Origin: Poritiphilus flavus
GTDB taxonomy: Bacteria; Bacteroidota; Bacteroidia; Flavobacteriales; Flavobacteriaceae
Assembly (NCBI RefSeq): GCF_009901585.1
Contig: NZ_WXYO01000003.1
Coordinates: forward strand, 372,001-436,000
DNA length: 64,000 nucleotides
Direction of reading: 5' to 3'
Part shown: positions 26,097 through 35,568 of the stretch, piece after piece
Numbering within the stretch: the first letter of the stretch is position 1
Layout: every line of letters starts with the position of its first letter
Position numbers and translations under genes: made by a program
The notes under the pieces: model-generated
Told to the model about the DNA's origin: nothing
Databases searched by the model: none
What the model saw: the letters and a program-made list of their open reading frames with translations, nothing else

Positions 26097-26678
26097 CTAC
26101 CCGTGTATCGTCTCCTTCTTCCCCAGGTCTTTCATAATCTCTGCCTCGTACTCCAGGAGTTTTTGCCACTTCTCATCTACTTCCTTGCGGTCTCCATACT
26201 TCCGGGCGAACTTTAAGAACATAGTATAATGCCCTGCTTCACTGATCATTAACTTGTGATAGAATTCTGCCAGTTCCCGGTCTTCCAGCTTTTCGGAAAG
26301 CAAGCGGAATCTTTCGCAACTCCGGGCTTCTATCAAAGCTGCGTACAATAACCGGTGGACCAATTGTGTTACCCGGTCTCCTCCTTTGGGGAAGAACTTC
26401 ATCAGGGCGATAACATAGTCGTCCTTGCGGTACCGACCCAGGGTTTTTCCTCGCGCCAATATGCGATCGTGCACCATTTTGAAATGACCCATCTCCTCCC
26501 TGGAAAGCGAGATCATTTCCTGTACCAGTTCCGGATACTCCGGATAGGAAACGATCAGAGAAATCGCCGTACTTGCCGCTTTCTGTTCGCAAAAGGCGTG
26601 ATCCGTAAGGATCTCATCGATATTCTTTTCAACAATATTCACCCAACGAGGGTCTGTAGGTAACTGAAGTCCCAGCAT
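26097..26678 (-). CDS. miaE: tRNA-(ms2io6A)-hydroxylase
   Basis: 193-aa di-iron hydroxylase that converts ms2i6A37 of tRNA to ms2io6A. The ferritin-like four-helix bundle shows two metal motifs, EEMGHFKMVHDR and SEAGHYTMF, plus EARSCERF. N-terminus MLGLQLPTDPRWVNIVEKN is characteristic. The gene end touches the repeat element: the stop TAG is followed at once by CAGTGGG/CAGTAAA heptamers. Confidence 0.93.
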   Translation of the reverse strand: MLGLQLPTDPRWVNIVEKNIDEILTDHAFCEQKAASTAISLIVSYPEYPELVQEMISLSREEMGHFKMVHDRILARGKTLGRYRKDDYVIALMKFFPKGGDRVTQLVHRLLYAALIEARSCERFRLLSEKLEDRELAEFYHKLMISEAGHYTMFLKFARKYGDRKEVDEKWQKLLEYEAEIMKDLGKKETIHG

Positions 26679-26777
26679 CTTTGAAGTTTTTGTAAAATTA
26701 TGAAGATTGGACGAACTAAAACACCATTAATCAAAGGAATTAGGGATAATAAATTCAATTGTTTCTAGTTATCTTAA

Positions 26778-26785
26778 TATCTTTG
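26778..26785 (+). promoter_or_regulatory. -7 box upstream of the ebo cluster
   Basis: TATCTTTG matches TAnnTTTG. A TTG at 26759-26761 is 16 bases upstream, a little close for -33. Leader of about 50 bases to the eboA ATG (26842). Confidence 0.5.
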
Positions 26786-26841
26786 AAACTAAGGAACTTT
26801 ACAGGAGTTTCGGGGCTAATCCGGGTAAAACGACTGAATTC

Positions 26842-27714
26842 ATGCAATCGACGATCAGTGCAGATCAACTTCTTACGATACTGACTACGAATATTTCCGA
26901 AGATACCAGGGATTGGATATCGGAAAAACTTCAAAAGATCCTCTCTGAGCCCTCGGCCAGAGAATTGTATCTTACTTATAGCCTCCTTGCCAATAAGATA
27001 GATAAGGATACATATCTGGAGCTATCCGATGGGGATCCTGATCTGACAAACTATTTCAAACAACATAACACCCGGGTACTGGAGCTAGCCAGAATTTACC
27101 TTCTGTGTGCCGTTTTAGAGGAAGATAGAAGTTATTTTTCACCTAAGGTGGCCAATTTAATTCAGATTGCGGATACCAGCGAGTTGGAAACCTTTCTGAG
27201 GTATCTGGCGCTTCTGCCAAACGCTGAAGACTTTAAGAACGCCGCGGTGGAGTCACTACGAACGAATATCGCGACGGTATTTGACGCTATTTCCAGTAGA
27301 AACCCTTATCCGGCCGAATATTTCAACGACCAGCAATGGAACCAGATGTATCTTAAAGCTGCCTTTATGCAGAGGGATCTCAATACCATTCTGGATGCAG
27401 ATAAAAGGGCGAATGCGGACCTCGCCAGGATCATTTCGGATTATGCTCATGAAAGATGGGCGGCCTCCAGGGACGTTGACCCTTCATTTTGGAGACCGGT
27501 CAGCAATTTTATTGAAGAGGGCCTGCTCGACGATATGAAACGACTGTTCGCGAGTGAAAATGTCGCTGAAAACCGTGCCGCCGCACTATGCTGTTTCAAC
27601 TCAGACAAGACTGAAGCGCAATCCCTGCTGGAAGGGTATCCCGACCTAAAAGAAGAAATAAATTCAGGTAAAATTACCTGGGCTAATATAAAAGACCAGA
27701 TAAGTTATGAGTGA
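26842..27714 (+). CDS. eboA: EboA domain-containing protein
   Basis: 290 aa, all-helical and soluble, no signal peptide. The signature WNQMYLKAAFM, RANADLARIISDYAHERWAASRDVDPSFWRPV (residues about 165-215, here with breaks) identifies EboA, the first gene of the ebo cluster. No catalytic function is known. It overlaps eboB by 8 bp. In Nostoc punctiforme the cluster is needed for moving a scytonemin precursor to the periplasm; what it handles in a flavobacterium is unknown. Confidence 0.88.
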   Translation: MQSTISADQLLTILTTNISEDTRDWISEKLQKILSEPSARELYLTYSLLANKIDKDTYLELSDGDPDLTNYFKQHNTRVLELARIYLLCAVLEEDRSYFSPKVANLIQIADTSELETFLRYLALLPNAEDFKNAAVESLRTNIATVFDAISSRNPYPAEYFNDQQWNQMYLKAAFMQRDLNTILDADKRANADLARIISDYAHERWAASRDVDPSFWRPVSNFIEEGLLDDMKRLFASENVAENRAAALCCFNSDKTEAQSLLEGYPDLKEEINSGKITWANIKDQISYE

Positions 27715-28615
27715 TAAGATGATCTATATCGACCCGCATGTGCATATGACCTCACGCACAACGGATGATTACGAAGCCATGGCCGCTTCAGGTGTAGTGG
27801 CAGTTATTGAACCCTCCTTTTGGTTGGGCCAGCCCAGAACTCAGGTAGGTTCTTTTCAGGACTATTTCAGTAGCCTGGTTGGATGGGAGCCTTTCCGGGC
27901 GAGTCAGTTCGGGATTAAGCACTATTGCACCATTGGATTGAATTCCAAGGAAGCCAATAACGAGGCTCTTGCGGAACAGGTTATGGAATTACTACCCCTG
28001 TATTTACACAAGGAAAACGTAGTGGCCGTTGGGGAGATAGGTTATGATGATCAGACTCCCGCGGAAGACAAGTACTTCAGGGCACAGCTTGAACTTGCCA
28101 AAGAGCTTGATATGACCGTCCAGGTACACACCCCGCACAGGGATAAAAAAGCCGGTACTATACGAAGTATGGAAGTTTGCCTTGAACACGGCCTTGACCC
28201 GTCTAACGTAATAATTGATCACAATAATGAAGAGACGGTACAGGAAGTTCTGGATCGTGGATTTATCGCGGCATTTACTATCTATCCAAAGACCAAAATG
28301 GGAAATGAGCGTATGGTTGAGGTAGTAAGGCGGTTTGGCAGTACCGATATCATTGTGGATAGTTCTGCAGACTGGGGGGTTAGTGACCCACTTGCGGTAC
28401 CTAAAACCGCTTCTTTGATGCTTAAAAGGGGTATAGTGAGGGAAGACGTGGTTAAAACCTGCTATAGTAACGCCCTGCAGGCATTTAGCAAAAATGGCAA
28501 GATGAAGGAATCCCATTGGCTTAAACCTGCCGGGATCAACCAGACGCAATTATATAATGACAACAGTGTCTTAAGGGGTCAGGAACCCCGTATAGACTCG
28601 GATCAAATCAGCTAG
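27707..28615 (+). CDS. eboB: EboB, TatD-family metal-dependent hydrolase
   Basis: 302 aa TIM-barrel hydrolase. Metal ligands fit TatD/amidohydrolase: His11 and His13 (DPHVHM), Glu in VAVGEIGYD, His in VQVHTPH, later DHNN and Asp in DSSADWG. It is distinct from DNase TatD by family-specific sequences such as IEPSFWLGQPRT and belongs with EboB. Overlaps eboA by 8 bp and is 1 bp from eboC. Confidence 0.88.
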   Translation: MSDKMIYIDPHVHMTSRTTDDYEAMAASGVVAVIEPSFWLGQPRTQVGSFQDYFSSLVGWEPFRASQFGIKHYCTIGLNSKEANNEALAEQVMELLPLYLHKENVVAVGEIGYDDQTPAEDKYFRAQLELAKELDMTVQVHTPHRDKKAGTIRSMEVCLEHGLDPSNVIIDHNNEETVQEVLDRGFIAAFTIYPKTKMGNERMVEVVRRFGSTDIIVDSSADWGVSDPLAVPKTASLMLKRGIVREDVVKTCYSNALQAFSKNGKMKESHWLKPAGINQTQLYNDNSVLRGQEPRIDSDQIS

Positions 28616-28616
28616 A

Positions 28617-29516
28617 ATGGGTCCGGTCCTCAAAGGCTATCTACAGCTTACCAGACCAGCAAACCTTCCTACCGCGGCCGCTGATATACTCGCTGGCTTG
28701 GCAATTGCCGGCCTTGTCTCCAGTTTAGGACAGGAGCCGTCTGCATCCAATTTATTGTTGGATTGTCTTTTTCTTATTTGCGCCTCAGTTTTGCTCTATG
28801 CAGGTGGAGTGGTGCTTAATGACTATTTTGATGCGGAAATCGACAGGCTTGAACGACCCGAAAGACCGATCCCTTCCGGTTTGATAAAACCGGGCTCGGC
28901 AGCTTTTTTCGGTTTTTCCTTATTGTTTTTGGGTGTGGTCTTCGCATTTCTTGTAGGTACATTAAGCGGGGTGATAGCACTGGTATTGGCGTGTAGCATA
29001 GTGCTGTACGATGCAGTATCCAATAAGAACGTATTTTTTGGCCCCTTGAATATGGGTATCTGCAGGGGCCTGAATCTTATCCTTGGCATCTCCGTAATGG
29101 GAAGCATAGCCCAATGGAAATTAGCCATAATTCCATTGATTTACATTTTTGCCATAACCCTGATCAGCAGGGGTGAAGTACACGGGAATAACCGGAAACA
29201 TTTAATTTGGGCCGGAATATTATACGCAATAGTGGTTTTTGGCGTTCTGATTAATGTTCCAAACCAGCTGACCGACGCTTGGCAAGTGTTACCGTTCCTT
29301 GGCCTTTTTGCTTTTTCGGTGTATTTGCCCTTGTTCAGAGCCTACAGGAACAATTCCGCGGAATTGATCAGGAAAGCGGTAATCTCAGGAGTTCTGGGGC
29401 TCGTAATTCTGGATGCTTCATGGGCGGCAGGTTTTGGTGTTTGGTGGTATGGATTGTTGGTGCTACTTTTGTTACCCCTTTCCATGGCCCTGTCAAAATT
29501 GTTTGCTGTTACCTAA
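28617..29516 (+). CDS. eboC: EboC, UbiA-like prenyltransferase
   Basis: 299 aa integral membrane protein with about 8-9 hydrophobic helices. The first Asp-rich motif of UbiA enzymes is intact (Asn68, Asp69, Asp72, Asp76 in NDYFDAEIDRLERPERPIPSG), and a second (YDAVSNKN) binds the other diphosphate side. Predicted to transfer a prenyl group to an aromatic or lipid acceptor in the inner membrane. It occupies the EboC position. Confidence 0.88.
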   Translation: MGPVLKGYLQLTRPANLPTAAADILAGLAIAGLVSSLGQEPSASNLLLDCLFLICASVLLYAGGVVLNDYFDAEIDRLERPERPIPSGLIKPGSAAFFGFSLLFLGVVFAFLVGTLSGVIALVLACSIVLYDAVSNKNVFFGPLNMGICRGLNLILGISVMGSIAQWKLAIIPLIYIFAITLISRGEVHGNNRKHLIWAGILYAIVVFGVLINVPNQLTDAWQVLPFLGLFAFSVYLPLFRAYRNNSAELIRKAVISGVLGLVILDASWAAGFGVWWYGLLVLLLLPLSMALSKLFAVT

Positions 29517-29525
29517 TTTGAATAT

Positions 29526-30692
29526 ATGCAGTTTAAGCCCATATCGCAGACTTTTACCGTAACATATGACTATCAGTTGTATTTTACCCAAAATATCTTT
29601 GCCCCTGACAATCTGCTGTTCAGGGATATTATTGCCTCCTACAAGCCGGAAGAACAAGTTAAGTTGCTTTTTGTATTGGATAGTGGAGTGCATCAGAACC
29701 ACCCTTACCTGGCAGCTTCCATTAAGTCTTATTGTAAGACCCATAAAGACAACTTACTTCATTTGGATACCCTAATTGTAAAAGGAGGAGAAAACGTAAA
29801 AAATAAGGGTAATTCAACTACTAAACTACTTGAAGCCATTGACGAAAAAGGGGTTTGCAGGCATTCATTTGTGGTAGTTATCGGAGGTGGGGCTGTTATA
29901 GACATGGCCGGATATGCCGCGTCTATCGCTCATAGAGGGGTTAAACTCATTCGCATTCCCACTACGGTACTTTCTCAGAACGATGCCGCGGTAGGGGTGA
30001 AAAATGGGGTAAACCTTTTTAACAAGAAGAATTTCGTGGGTACCTTCGCTACGCCTTTTGCAATTATTAATGATAGCGAGTTTCTAACTACCCTCAGGCA
30101 AAGAGATTGGATCTCCGGGGTCGCCGAAGCCGTAAAAGTGGCCCTGATAAAGGATAAAGCCTTTTTCAAATATCTCAGTGATCATGCCATTAAACTGAAA
30201 AAGCGGGATATGGATGCCATGCAATATGTCATCTATAGATGCGCAGAACTGCATATGCAACATATTGCAAAAGGAGGTGATCCTTTTGAAAGCGGTTCTT
30301 CCAGGCCGCTGGATTTTGGGCATTGGGCTGCCCATAAGCTGGAGCAAATGACCAATCACAAATTGCGTCATGGTGAGGCAGTAGCCAAAGGGATCGCATT
30401 AGACCTGACCTATGCCTGCCTGATGGAATTCATCGATGACACCACCCTTGATAAAGCGATCAATGTATTGCAGGACCTTGGTTTTGACCTCTTTATTCCC
30501 ATTAAAAACAAAAGCGAAACAGAAGAACTTCTGGGTGGTTTGGAAGAGTTTCGGGAACATCTGGGAGGGCAACTGACCATAACCCTGATCTCCGGAATCG
30601 GGAAAAAGTACGATGTCCACGAGATAGACCTGAAGGTTATGAGAAAGGCTTTGCAGTTATTGAACAGGCGATCCAAATTAAATGTGGCCTGA
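29526..30692 (+). CDS. eboD: EboD, 3-dehydroquinate synthase-like protein
   Basis: 388 aa of the sugar-phosphate cyclase superfamily. NAD-binding GGGAVIDMAGYAA and IPTTVLSQNDAAVGVKNGVN and metal ligands in SGVAEAVKVALIKD, RPLDFGHWAAHKLE and KLRHGEAVAKGIALD are readable. Within the ebo cluster this is EboD, which is distinct from housekeeping AroB. Its substrate is unknown. Between eboC (9 bp) and eboE (3 bp). Confidence 0.88.
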   Translation: MQFKPISQTFTVTYDYQLYFTQNIFAPDNLLFRDIIASYKPEEQVKLLFVLDSGVHQNHPYLAASIKSYCKTHKDNLLHLDTLIVKGGENVKNKGNSTTKLLEAIDEKGVCRHSFVVVIGGGAVIDMAGYAASIAHRGVKLIRIPTTVLSQNDAAVGVKNGVNLFNKKNFVGTFATPFAIINDSEFLTTLRQRDWISGVAEAVKVALIKDKAFFKYLSDHAIKLKKRDMDAMQYVIYRCAELHMQHIAKGGDPFESGSSRPLDFGHWAAHKLEQMTNHKLRHGEAVAKGIALDLTYACLMEFIDDTTLDKAINVLQDLGFDLFIPIKNKSETEELLGGLEEFREHLGGQLTITLISGIGKKYDVHEIDLKVMRKALQLLNRRSKLNVA

Positions 30693-30695
30693 AAA

Positions 30696-31889
30696 ATGCA
30701 CCTGAACCAGAAATTTCATCTTACCTATTGTACTAACATTCATCCGGGTCAGGACTGGAATACCACATTGCACGGACTTAAGACTTATGTGCCAGGGATC
30801 AAGGCACAACTTAGTAAAGACCAACCTTTTGGACTTGGTTTAAGGCTATCTAACCGGGCTAGCGAAGAACTGGGTACTGGCCAGGAATTACTGGAATTCA
30901 AAAAGTGGTTAGACGATGAAGGCATTTATGTGTTCACGATGAATGGCTTTCCCTACGGCAATTTTCACAATGAAGTTGTAAAAGAACAGGTTCACAGTCC
31001 GGACTGGACCACAACAGAAAGGCTTACCTATACCAAGAGATTGTTCGACCAATTGGCGGTTCTGTTACCGGAAGGCATAAACGGTGGGATATCTACCTCC
31101 CCTATAAGTTACAAATACTGGTATCCTGGTGAAGGACAGAAAAAGGACGCCTTTACAAAAGGTGCTAAAAATCTTGTGGAGCTGATCATCAATTTATACA
31201 AGCTTGAGCAAAACACAGGAAAATACATGCATCTGGATATAGAACCGGAACCGGATGGCTTACTTGAGAATAGCGACGAAGTAGTGGCTTTCTTTCAGGA
31301 TTATTTGCTTCCTATAGCCCTTGAAGAACTAAAAGGACCTCTTGGTTTAAATGAGCAGGAGTCAAGGGAAATGACCCTGAAATATATCAATGTCTGCTAT
31401 GATGTGTGCCATTTTTCACTGGCTTACGAGGATGCAGCGGAAACCTTTAAACGCTTTGAGGAAGAAGGGATAAAAATTGGGAAAATTCAGGTGAGTGCGG
31501 CCTTAAAAATACTGTTTGAGGGGTTTGAACGCGACGCGATCTGGGAATCCCTCTCCCAATTCAACGAACCGGTTTATCTGCACCAGGTTACGGAAAAACA
31601 GCCAGATGGAGTGCATACCTATTCGGACCTTCCAGAAGTGCTCTACAGTTCAAAAGCCTTTACTGAATTGCGGGCACATTTTCATGTTCCCATCTTTCTG
31701 GAAAAATTCCCTCCGCTCTATTCAACACAAGACCAGATTCTGGATGTGATAGCATATCTTAGTGAAAATCCGGTATCGGAGCACCTGGAAGTTGAAACAT
31801 ACACCTGGGATGTACTTCCGGCGGAATTAAAAAAAGATATATCCACTTCTATTGTTCGCGAGATCCATTGGTTAAAGGAGAAGTTATAA
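30696..31889 (+). CDS. eboE: EboE, TIM-barrel (xylose isomerase-like) protein
   Basis: 397 aa metabolite traffic protein EboE. Start MHLNQKFHLTYCTNIHPGQDW is diagnostic for the family; later MHLDIEPEPDGLLE, NVCYDVCHFSLAYED and VSAALKIL resemble metal-binding edges of AP-endonuclease-2/xylose-isomerase-like barrels. No signal peptide. Role in the cluster is unproven. Confidence 0.87.
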   Translation: MHLNQKFHLTYCTNIHPGQDWNTTLHGLKTYVPGIKAQLSKDQPFGLGLRLSNRASEELGTGQELLEFKKWLDDEGIYVFTMNGFPYGNFHNEVVKEQVHSPDWTTTERLTYTKRLFDQLAVLLPEGINGGISTSPISYKYWYPGEGQKKDAFTKGAKNLVELIINLYKLEQNTGKYMHLDIEPEPDGLLENSDEVVAFFQDYLLPIALEELKGPLGLNEQESREMTLKYINVCYDVCHFSLAYEDAAETFKRFEEEGIKIGKIQVSAALKILFEGFERDAIWESLSQFNEPVYLHQVTEKQPDGVHTYSDLPEVLYSSKAFTELRAHFHVPIFLEKFPPLYSTQDQILDVIAYLSENPVSEHLEVETYTWDVLPAELKKDISTSIVREIHWLKEKL

Positions 31890-31892
31890 ACC

Positions 31893-33266
31893 ATGAATAA
31901 TACAGCTGTTCTAAACATTGTGGGATTGTCCCGAAGACTAATCGGAGACTATACTCCCTTTATCAGAAAATTTATGGAACAGGCTGAGGCTTCTTCAATT
32001 AAACCTGTACTTCCAGCGGTTACCTGTTCAGCCCAATCCACCTATCTCACTGGTAAATGGCCAGACCAGCACGGTATTGTGGGCAACGGCTGGTATTTTA
32101 AGGAGGAATGCGAAGTAAAATTCTGGAGGCAAAGCAACAAATTGGTCCGCAGCGAAAAGATCTGGGAGAAACTAAAAGCTCTGGATCCGGATTTTAGCTG
32201 TGCCAATCTGTTCTGGTGGTATAATATGTATTCCACGGTAGATTACAGCGTAACTCCAAGACCAAACTACCTGGCGGACGGTCGGAAAATCCCGGATTGT
32301 TATTCCCATCCTCCTGAACTTAGAGACACCCTGCAGCAAGAGTTAGGCATGTTTCCCTTGTTTCACTTTTGGGGTCCAAGGACCACCGTCAAAGCCAGTC
32401 AGTGGATTGCAGACGCGGCTGTAAAAACGGATAAACTGTACGATCCCACCCTGAGTCTGGTATACCTGCCACACCTGGATTACGGGCTGCAGAAATACGG
32501 AATTGATTTTGATAAGATTGGAAAAGATCTGCAGGAGATCGATAAGGTTGTTGAACAATTGGTAACCTATTATGAGTCTAGAAACACTCAGGTAGTTCTA
32601 CTCTCGGAATACGGTATTACAGATGTTAAAAATCCAGTGCATTTGAATCGCGCTCTAAGGAAAAAAGGATATCTCGGTATCAGGGTGGAACGAGGGCTGG
32701 AGCTATTGGATGCAGGTGCCAGTCGCGCCTTTGCCGTCGCTGATCACCAGCTGGCTCATATTTACCTGAACGACAGCTCCCTTATGGAGGAAGTAGCTAA
32801 TCTCCTCAGAAATACAGCTGGGGTTGAGAAAGTACTTTATGGAGACAGCCTTAAAGAACATCACCTGGATCACGAACGCAGTGGTGATCTGGTTGCAGTT
32901 GCTGATAAGGATTCCTGGTTTACCTATTATTTCTGGGAGGACGATAAAAAAGCCCCGGACTTTGCACGTATGGTGGATATTCATAAAAAACCGGGTTACG
33001 ACCCTGTGGAATTGTTTACGGATCCTAAGGATAAACTGGTGGTTCCAAAGATCGCGGGGAAGCTGTTGAAAAAGAAACTTGGGTTTCGAACGGTAATGAA
33101 TGTTATTCCACTTAAAGCGGAATTGGTTAAAGGATCCCATGGCAGAATACCTGAAAATGAGGAAGATTATCCTATTTTTATATCAAATAAAGCACGACTG
33201 AGCCTCCCGGATACCCTGAGTGCTACGGAGGTTTTCCATCTGCTCGAAGACCATTTAATAAACTAA
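31893..33266 (+). CDS. eboF: EboF, alkaline phosphatase/nucleotide pyrophosphatase-like protein
   Basis: 457 aa of the alkaline-phosphatase superfamily (type I phosphodiesterase/nucleotide pyrophosphatase branch). PAVTCSAQSTYLTGKWPDQHGIVGNGWYF carries the nucleophile region, LVYLPHLDYGLQ supplies Asp/His metal ligands, and a late GSHGRIPE a further His. There is no signal peptide, so unlike most family members it probably works in the cytoplasm. Last of the six ebo genes. Confidence 0.86.
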   Translation: MNNTAVLNIVGLSRRLIGDYTPFIRKFMEQAEASSIKPVLPAVTCSAQSTYLTGKWPDQHGIVGNGWYFKEECEVKFWRQSNKLVRSEKIWEKLKALDPDFSCANLFWWYNMYSTVDYSVTPRPNYLADGRKIPDCYSHPPELRDTLQQELGMFPLFHFWGPRTTVKASQWIADAAVKTDKLYDPTLSLVYLPHLDYGLQKYGIDFDKIGKDLQEIDKVVEQLVTYYESRNTQVVLLSEYGITDVKNPVHLNRALRKKGYLGIRVERGLELLDAGASRAFAVADHQLAHIYLNDSSLMEEVANLLRNTAGVEKVLYGDSLKEHHLDHERSGDLVAVADKDSWFTYYFWEDDKKAPDFARMVDIHKKPGYDPVELFTDPKDKLVVPKIAGKLLKKKLGFRTVMNVIPLKAELVKGSHGRIPENEEDYPIFISNKARLSLPDTLSATEVFHLLEDHLIN

Positions 33267-33276
33267 AACCGTTCCC

Positions 33277-33630
33277 ATGAAAACGCTATTCAATGGAATT
33301 GCCATTCTTTTTTCGATCCTTTTTGCCTACGCGGCAATTGTACAGTTCAACGACCCGGATGCCTATTTATGGTTCGCGATCTACGGGCTGGCCATATTGG
33401 CTTCCATTCTTTTTCTTGTAAAAAGACTAAGTTTTTTAACTGCTGTTATTCTGGCTGTATTATACCTTGGAGGGACCTTTATGTTATGGCCGGAAAAGTT
33501 TGAAGGAGTAGAGATAGGCCAGGGTGATATTGTAAATATCGAAAGGGCCAGAGAAGCCCTTGGATTGCTTATTGTTGCCGTGGTGATGCTGGTTTATGCC
33601 ATTGGCGCACGTATGCGCAGCCGATCATAG
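33277..33630 (+). CDS. Transmembrane 220-family protein
   Basis: 117 aa with four hydrophobic helices (about 5-22, 28-45, 50-70, 93-112). The pattern YAAIVQFNDPDAYLWFAIYGLA is that of TMEM220 proteins. It is 10 bp behind eboF and appears to be part of the cluster as in other Bacteroidota. Its stop overlaps that of dnaX on the other strand by 6 bp. Function unknown. Confidence 0.83.
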   Translation: MKTLFNGIAILFSILFAYAAIVQFNDPDAYLWFAIYGLAILASILFLVKRLSFLTAVILAVLYLGGTFMLWPEKFEGVEIGQGDIVNIERAREALGLLIVAVVMLVYAIGARMRSRS

Positions 33631-35421
33631 ATCCAGGTCGAATTCCTTTCTCAGTATATCTATTGCAGGGTTCTTTTCCCGAAGTTTTTCGTATTTCTCT
33701 TCAGGAGTGTAGGCAAATTTCTTCGCGCTTTCCTCGTTGACAGTGATCTTTAAGCGAATGAAGTGATTTTGGAGATTTTCCTTCAGATATTGAAGCAGGT
33801 CCGCCTTTTCCCTTTCGATCTCCTTTTTCATGGTGCCATTGGGCAATTCTATCGCAAGGACCTCATCTTCTGTTAGTTTTGGGACATCTGTACTGAGGCT
33901 TGAGGCCAGGATCTTTTTTCCTTCTTTTTCAAGTTTTCTTACAAAATGGGTCCAATGCTTCTGCATTTCCTCTTCGGTAAAGGATTCCCTGGGCAGCTGT
34001 TCAGGATCAAGCACTTCTTCCCGCTTGTTTTCCTGATGGGCTTTTTTCGCCTTTAAGCTGGATATGGAGAGGCCGGAAACCCTTTTTTCCCGCTCCTTGA
34101 TCTTAGGTTTAGCTATAGGTTCACTCACCGCTATACCCGGATCTGTAGCTATGGCAGTTGCTGATTCCGAGACTGTCTCAGCCGGCTCAACCTCCGCGGG
34201 TTCCGCTTTTTCATTTTGCAGGCTAGAAGTAGATGGTATAGTAACGGGATTTGACTGTAAAACCTGGCTTCCGGGCTTGATAACCGCATCCCTTGAAGTA
34301 AAATGAGAAGCCGGGATCAGATCGATCTCCTCCGCTTTGGAATCAATCAGATTTTTTTTTTCACCGGCAGGAAGTATGGATGCCAGTTTCATAAGGCACA
34401 GCTCTACCAGCAGTCTATGGTTCTTACTTGCCTTGTAGTTCAGGTCACATTCGTTGGCAATATCCATGGCTTTGAGCAAGAAAGACTCCGGTGTTTTTCC
34501 GGACTGTTCCAGGTAGAGTTCCTGGGCTCTTTCACCTACCTCCAGAAGGGCAATGGTCTCCTGATTCCGACATAACATCAGGTCCCGGAAATGAGACGCA
34601 AGGCCATTGATAAAATGGTGTCCCTCAAAGCCCTTGGCCAGAGTGTCATTAAACAACAACAGCAGCTCAGGGATGTTATTCTGAAGGATCAGATCGGTTG
34701 TGGTGAAATAGGTGTCGTAATCGAGTACGTTCAAATTTTCAGTAACTGCCTTGCGGGTGAGTTCTTTTCCGGAGAAGCTCACTACCCGGTCAAAGATGGA
34801 TAAGGCATCCCTCATGGCCCCATCTGCCTTCTGGGCAATAATGTGCAGGGCATCGTCTTCTGCCACCACTCCCTGCTGTTCCGCAATGTATTTTAGGTAT
34901 CCGGCGGCGTCCTTTACAGTAATCCTCTTAAAATCAAAGATTTGGCACCTTGAAAGTATGGTTGGGATTATTTTGTGTTTTTCCGTTGTTGCCAGGATGA
35001 ATATCGCATGTCTCGGGGGTTCCTCAAGGGTCTTGAGAAAGGCGTTAAAGGCGGATTGAGACAACATATGAACCTCGTCAATGATATACACCTTGTATTT
35101 ACCTACCTGAGGCGGGATCCGAACCTGGTCAATGAGGCTCCGGATGTCATCAACAGAATTGTTCGAAGCTGCATCGAGTTCAAAGATATTGAAGGCAAAA
35201 TCCTCATCGTCCCTTTCTGATCCGTCCTGGTTTATCTGCTTCGCGAGGATTCTCGCGCAAGTAGTCTTTCCAACACCTCTGGGGCCACAAAATAAGAGCG
35301 CCTGCGCTAGGTGATTGTTTTCTATGGCATTCTGAAGGGTATTCGTAATGGCTTCCTGACCCACCACGTCCTTAAAGGTCTGAGGGCGATATTTTCTTGC
35401 CGATACGATAAAAGGTTCCAA
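33625..35421 (-). CDS. dnaX: DNA polymerase III subunits gamma and tau
   Basis: Clamp-loader ATPase. Walker A GPRGVGKTT, Walker B YIIDEVHMLS, sensor FILATTEKHKIIPTILSRC and the arginine finger SRC; C-terminal tau-like part. The Cys4 zinc site of E. coli DnaX is absent (only a lone Cys near CARILAKQ), normal for this phylum. The frame begins at a GTG (35457), but homologues start at MEPFIVSARKYRPQTF, which here corresponds to a TTG codon at 35421; that start is preferred (598 aa). Convergent with the ebo cluster and divergent from rnpB. Confidence 0.93.
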   Translation of the reverse strand: MEPFIVSARKYRPQTFKDVVGQEAITNTLQNAIENNHLAQALLFCGPRGVGKTTCARILAKQINQDGSERDDEDFAFNIFELDAASNNSVDDIRSLIDQVRIPPQVGKYKVYIIDEVHMLSQSAFNAFLKTLEEPPRHAIFILATTEKHKIIPTILSRCQIFDFKRITVKDAAGYLKYIAEQQGVVAEDDALHIIAQKADGAMRDALSIFDRVVSFSGKELTRKAVTENLNVLDYDTYFTTTDLILQNNIPELLLLFNDTLAKGFEGHHFINGLASHFRDLMLCRNQETIALLEVGERAQELYLEQSGKTPESFLLKAMDIANECDLNYKASKNHRLLVELCLMKLASILPAGEKKNLIDSKAEEIDLIPASHFTSRDAVIKPGSQVLQSNPVTIPSTSSLQNEKAEPAEVEPAETVSESATAIATDPGIAVSEPIAKPKIKEREKRVSGLSISSLKAKKAHQENKREEVLDPEQLPRESFTEEEMQKHWTHFVRKLEKEGKKILASSLSTDVPKLTEDEVLAIELPNGTMKKEIEREKADLLQYLKENLQNHFIRLKITVNEESAKKFAYTPEEKYEKLREKNPAIDILRKEFDLDL

Positions 35422-35555
35422 GGCCAAAGTAGCTTTAATCAGACCCCTGGGGGTCACCTACAAATATAGAAATCACCCGTTATTAATAGTTCGATTTCGC
35501 TGGTTTTAATATTTTTTTATTAACAATATCGTATGGATGCAAGCCAGGATTGACG

Positions 35556-35563
35556 TACCTTTG
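35556..35563 (+). promoter_or_regulatory. -7 box of rnpB
   Basis: TACCTTTG, exact match to TAnnTTTG, six bases before the first paired base of RNase P RNA (about 35569). No TTTG at -33 distance. Confidence 0.7.
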
Positions 35564-35568
35564 CACTC

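Noticed and set aside
33625-35421. Programmed frameshift in dnaX producing gamma
   Set aside because: No A-AAA-AAG slippery stretch with a downstream hairpin was found at the expected position; nothing supports a shorter product.
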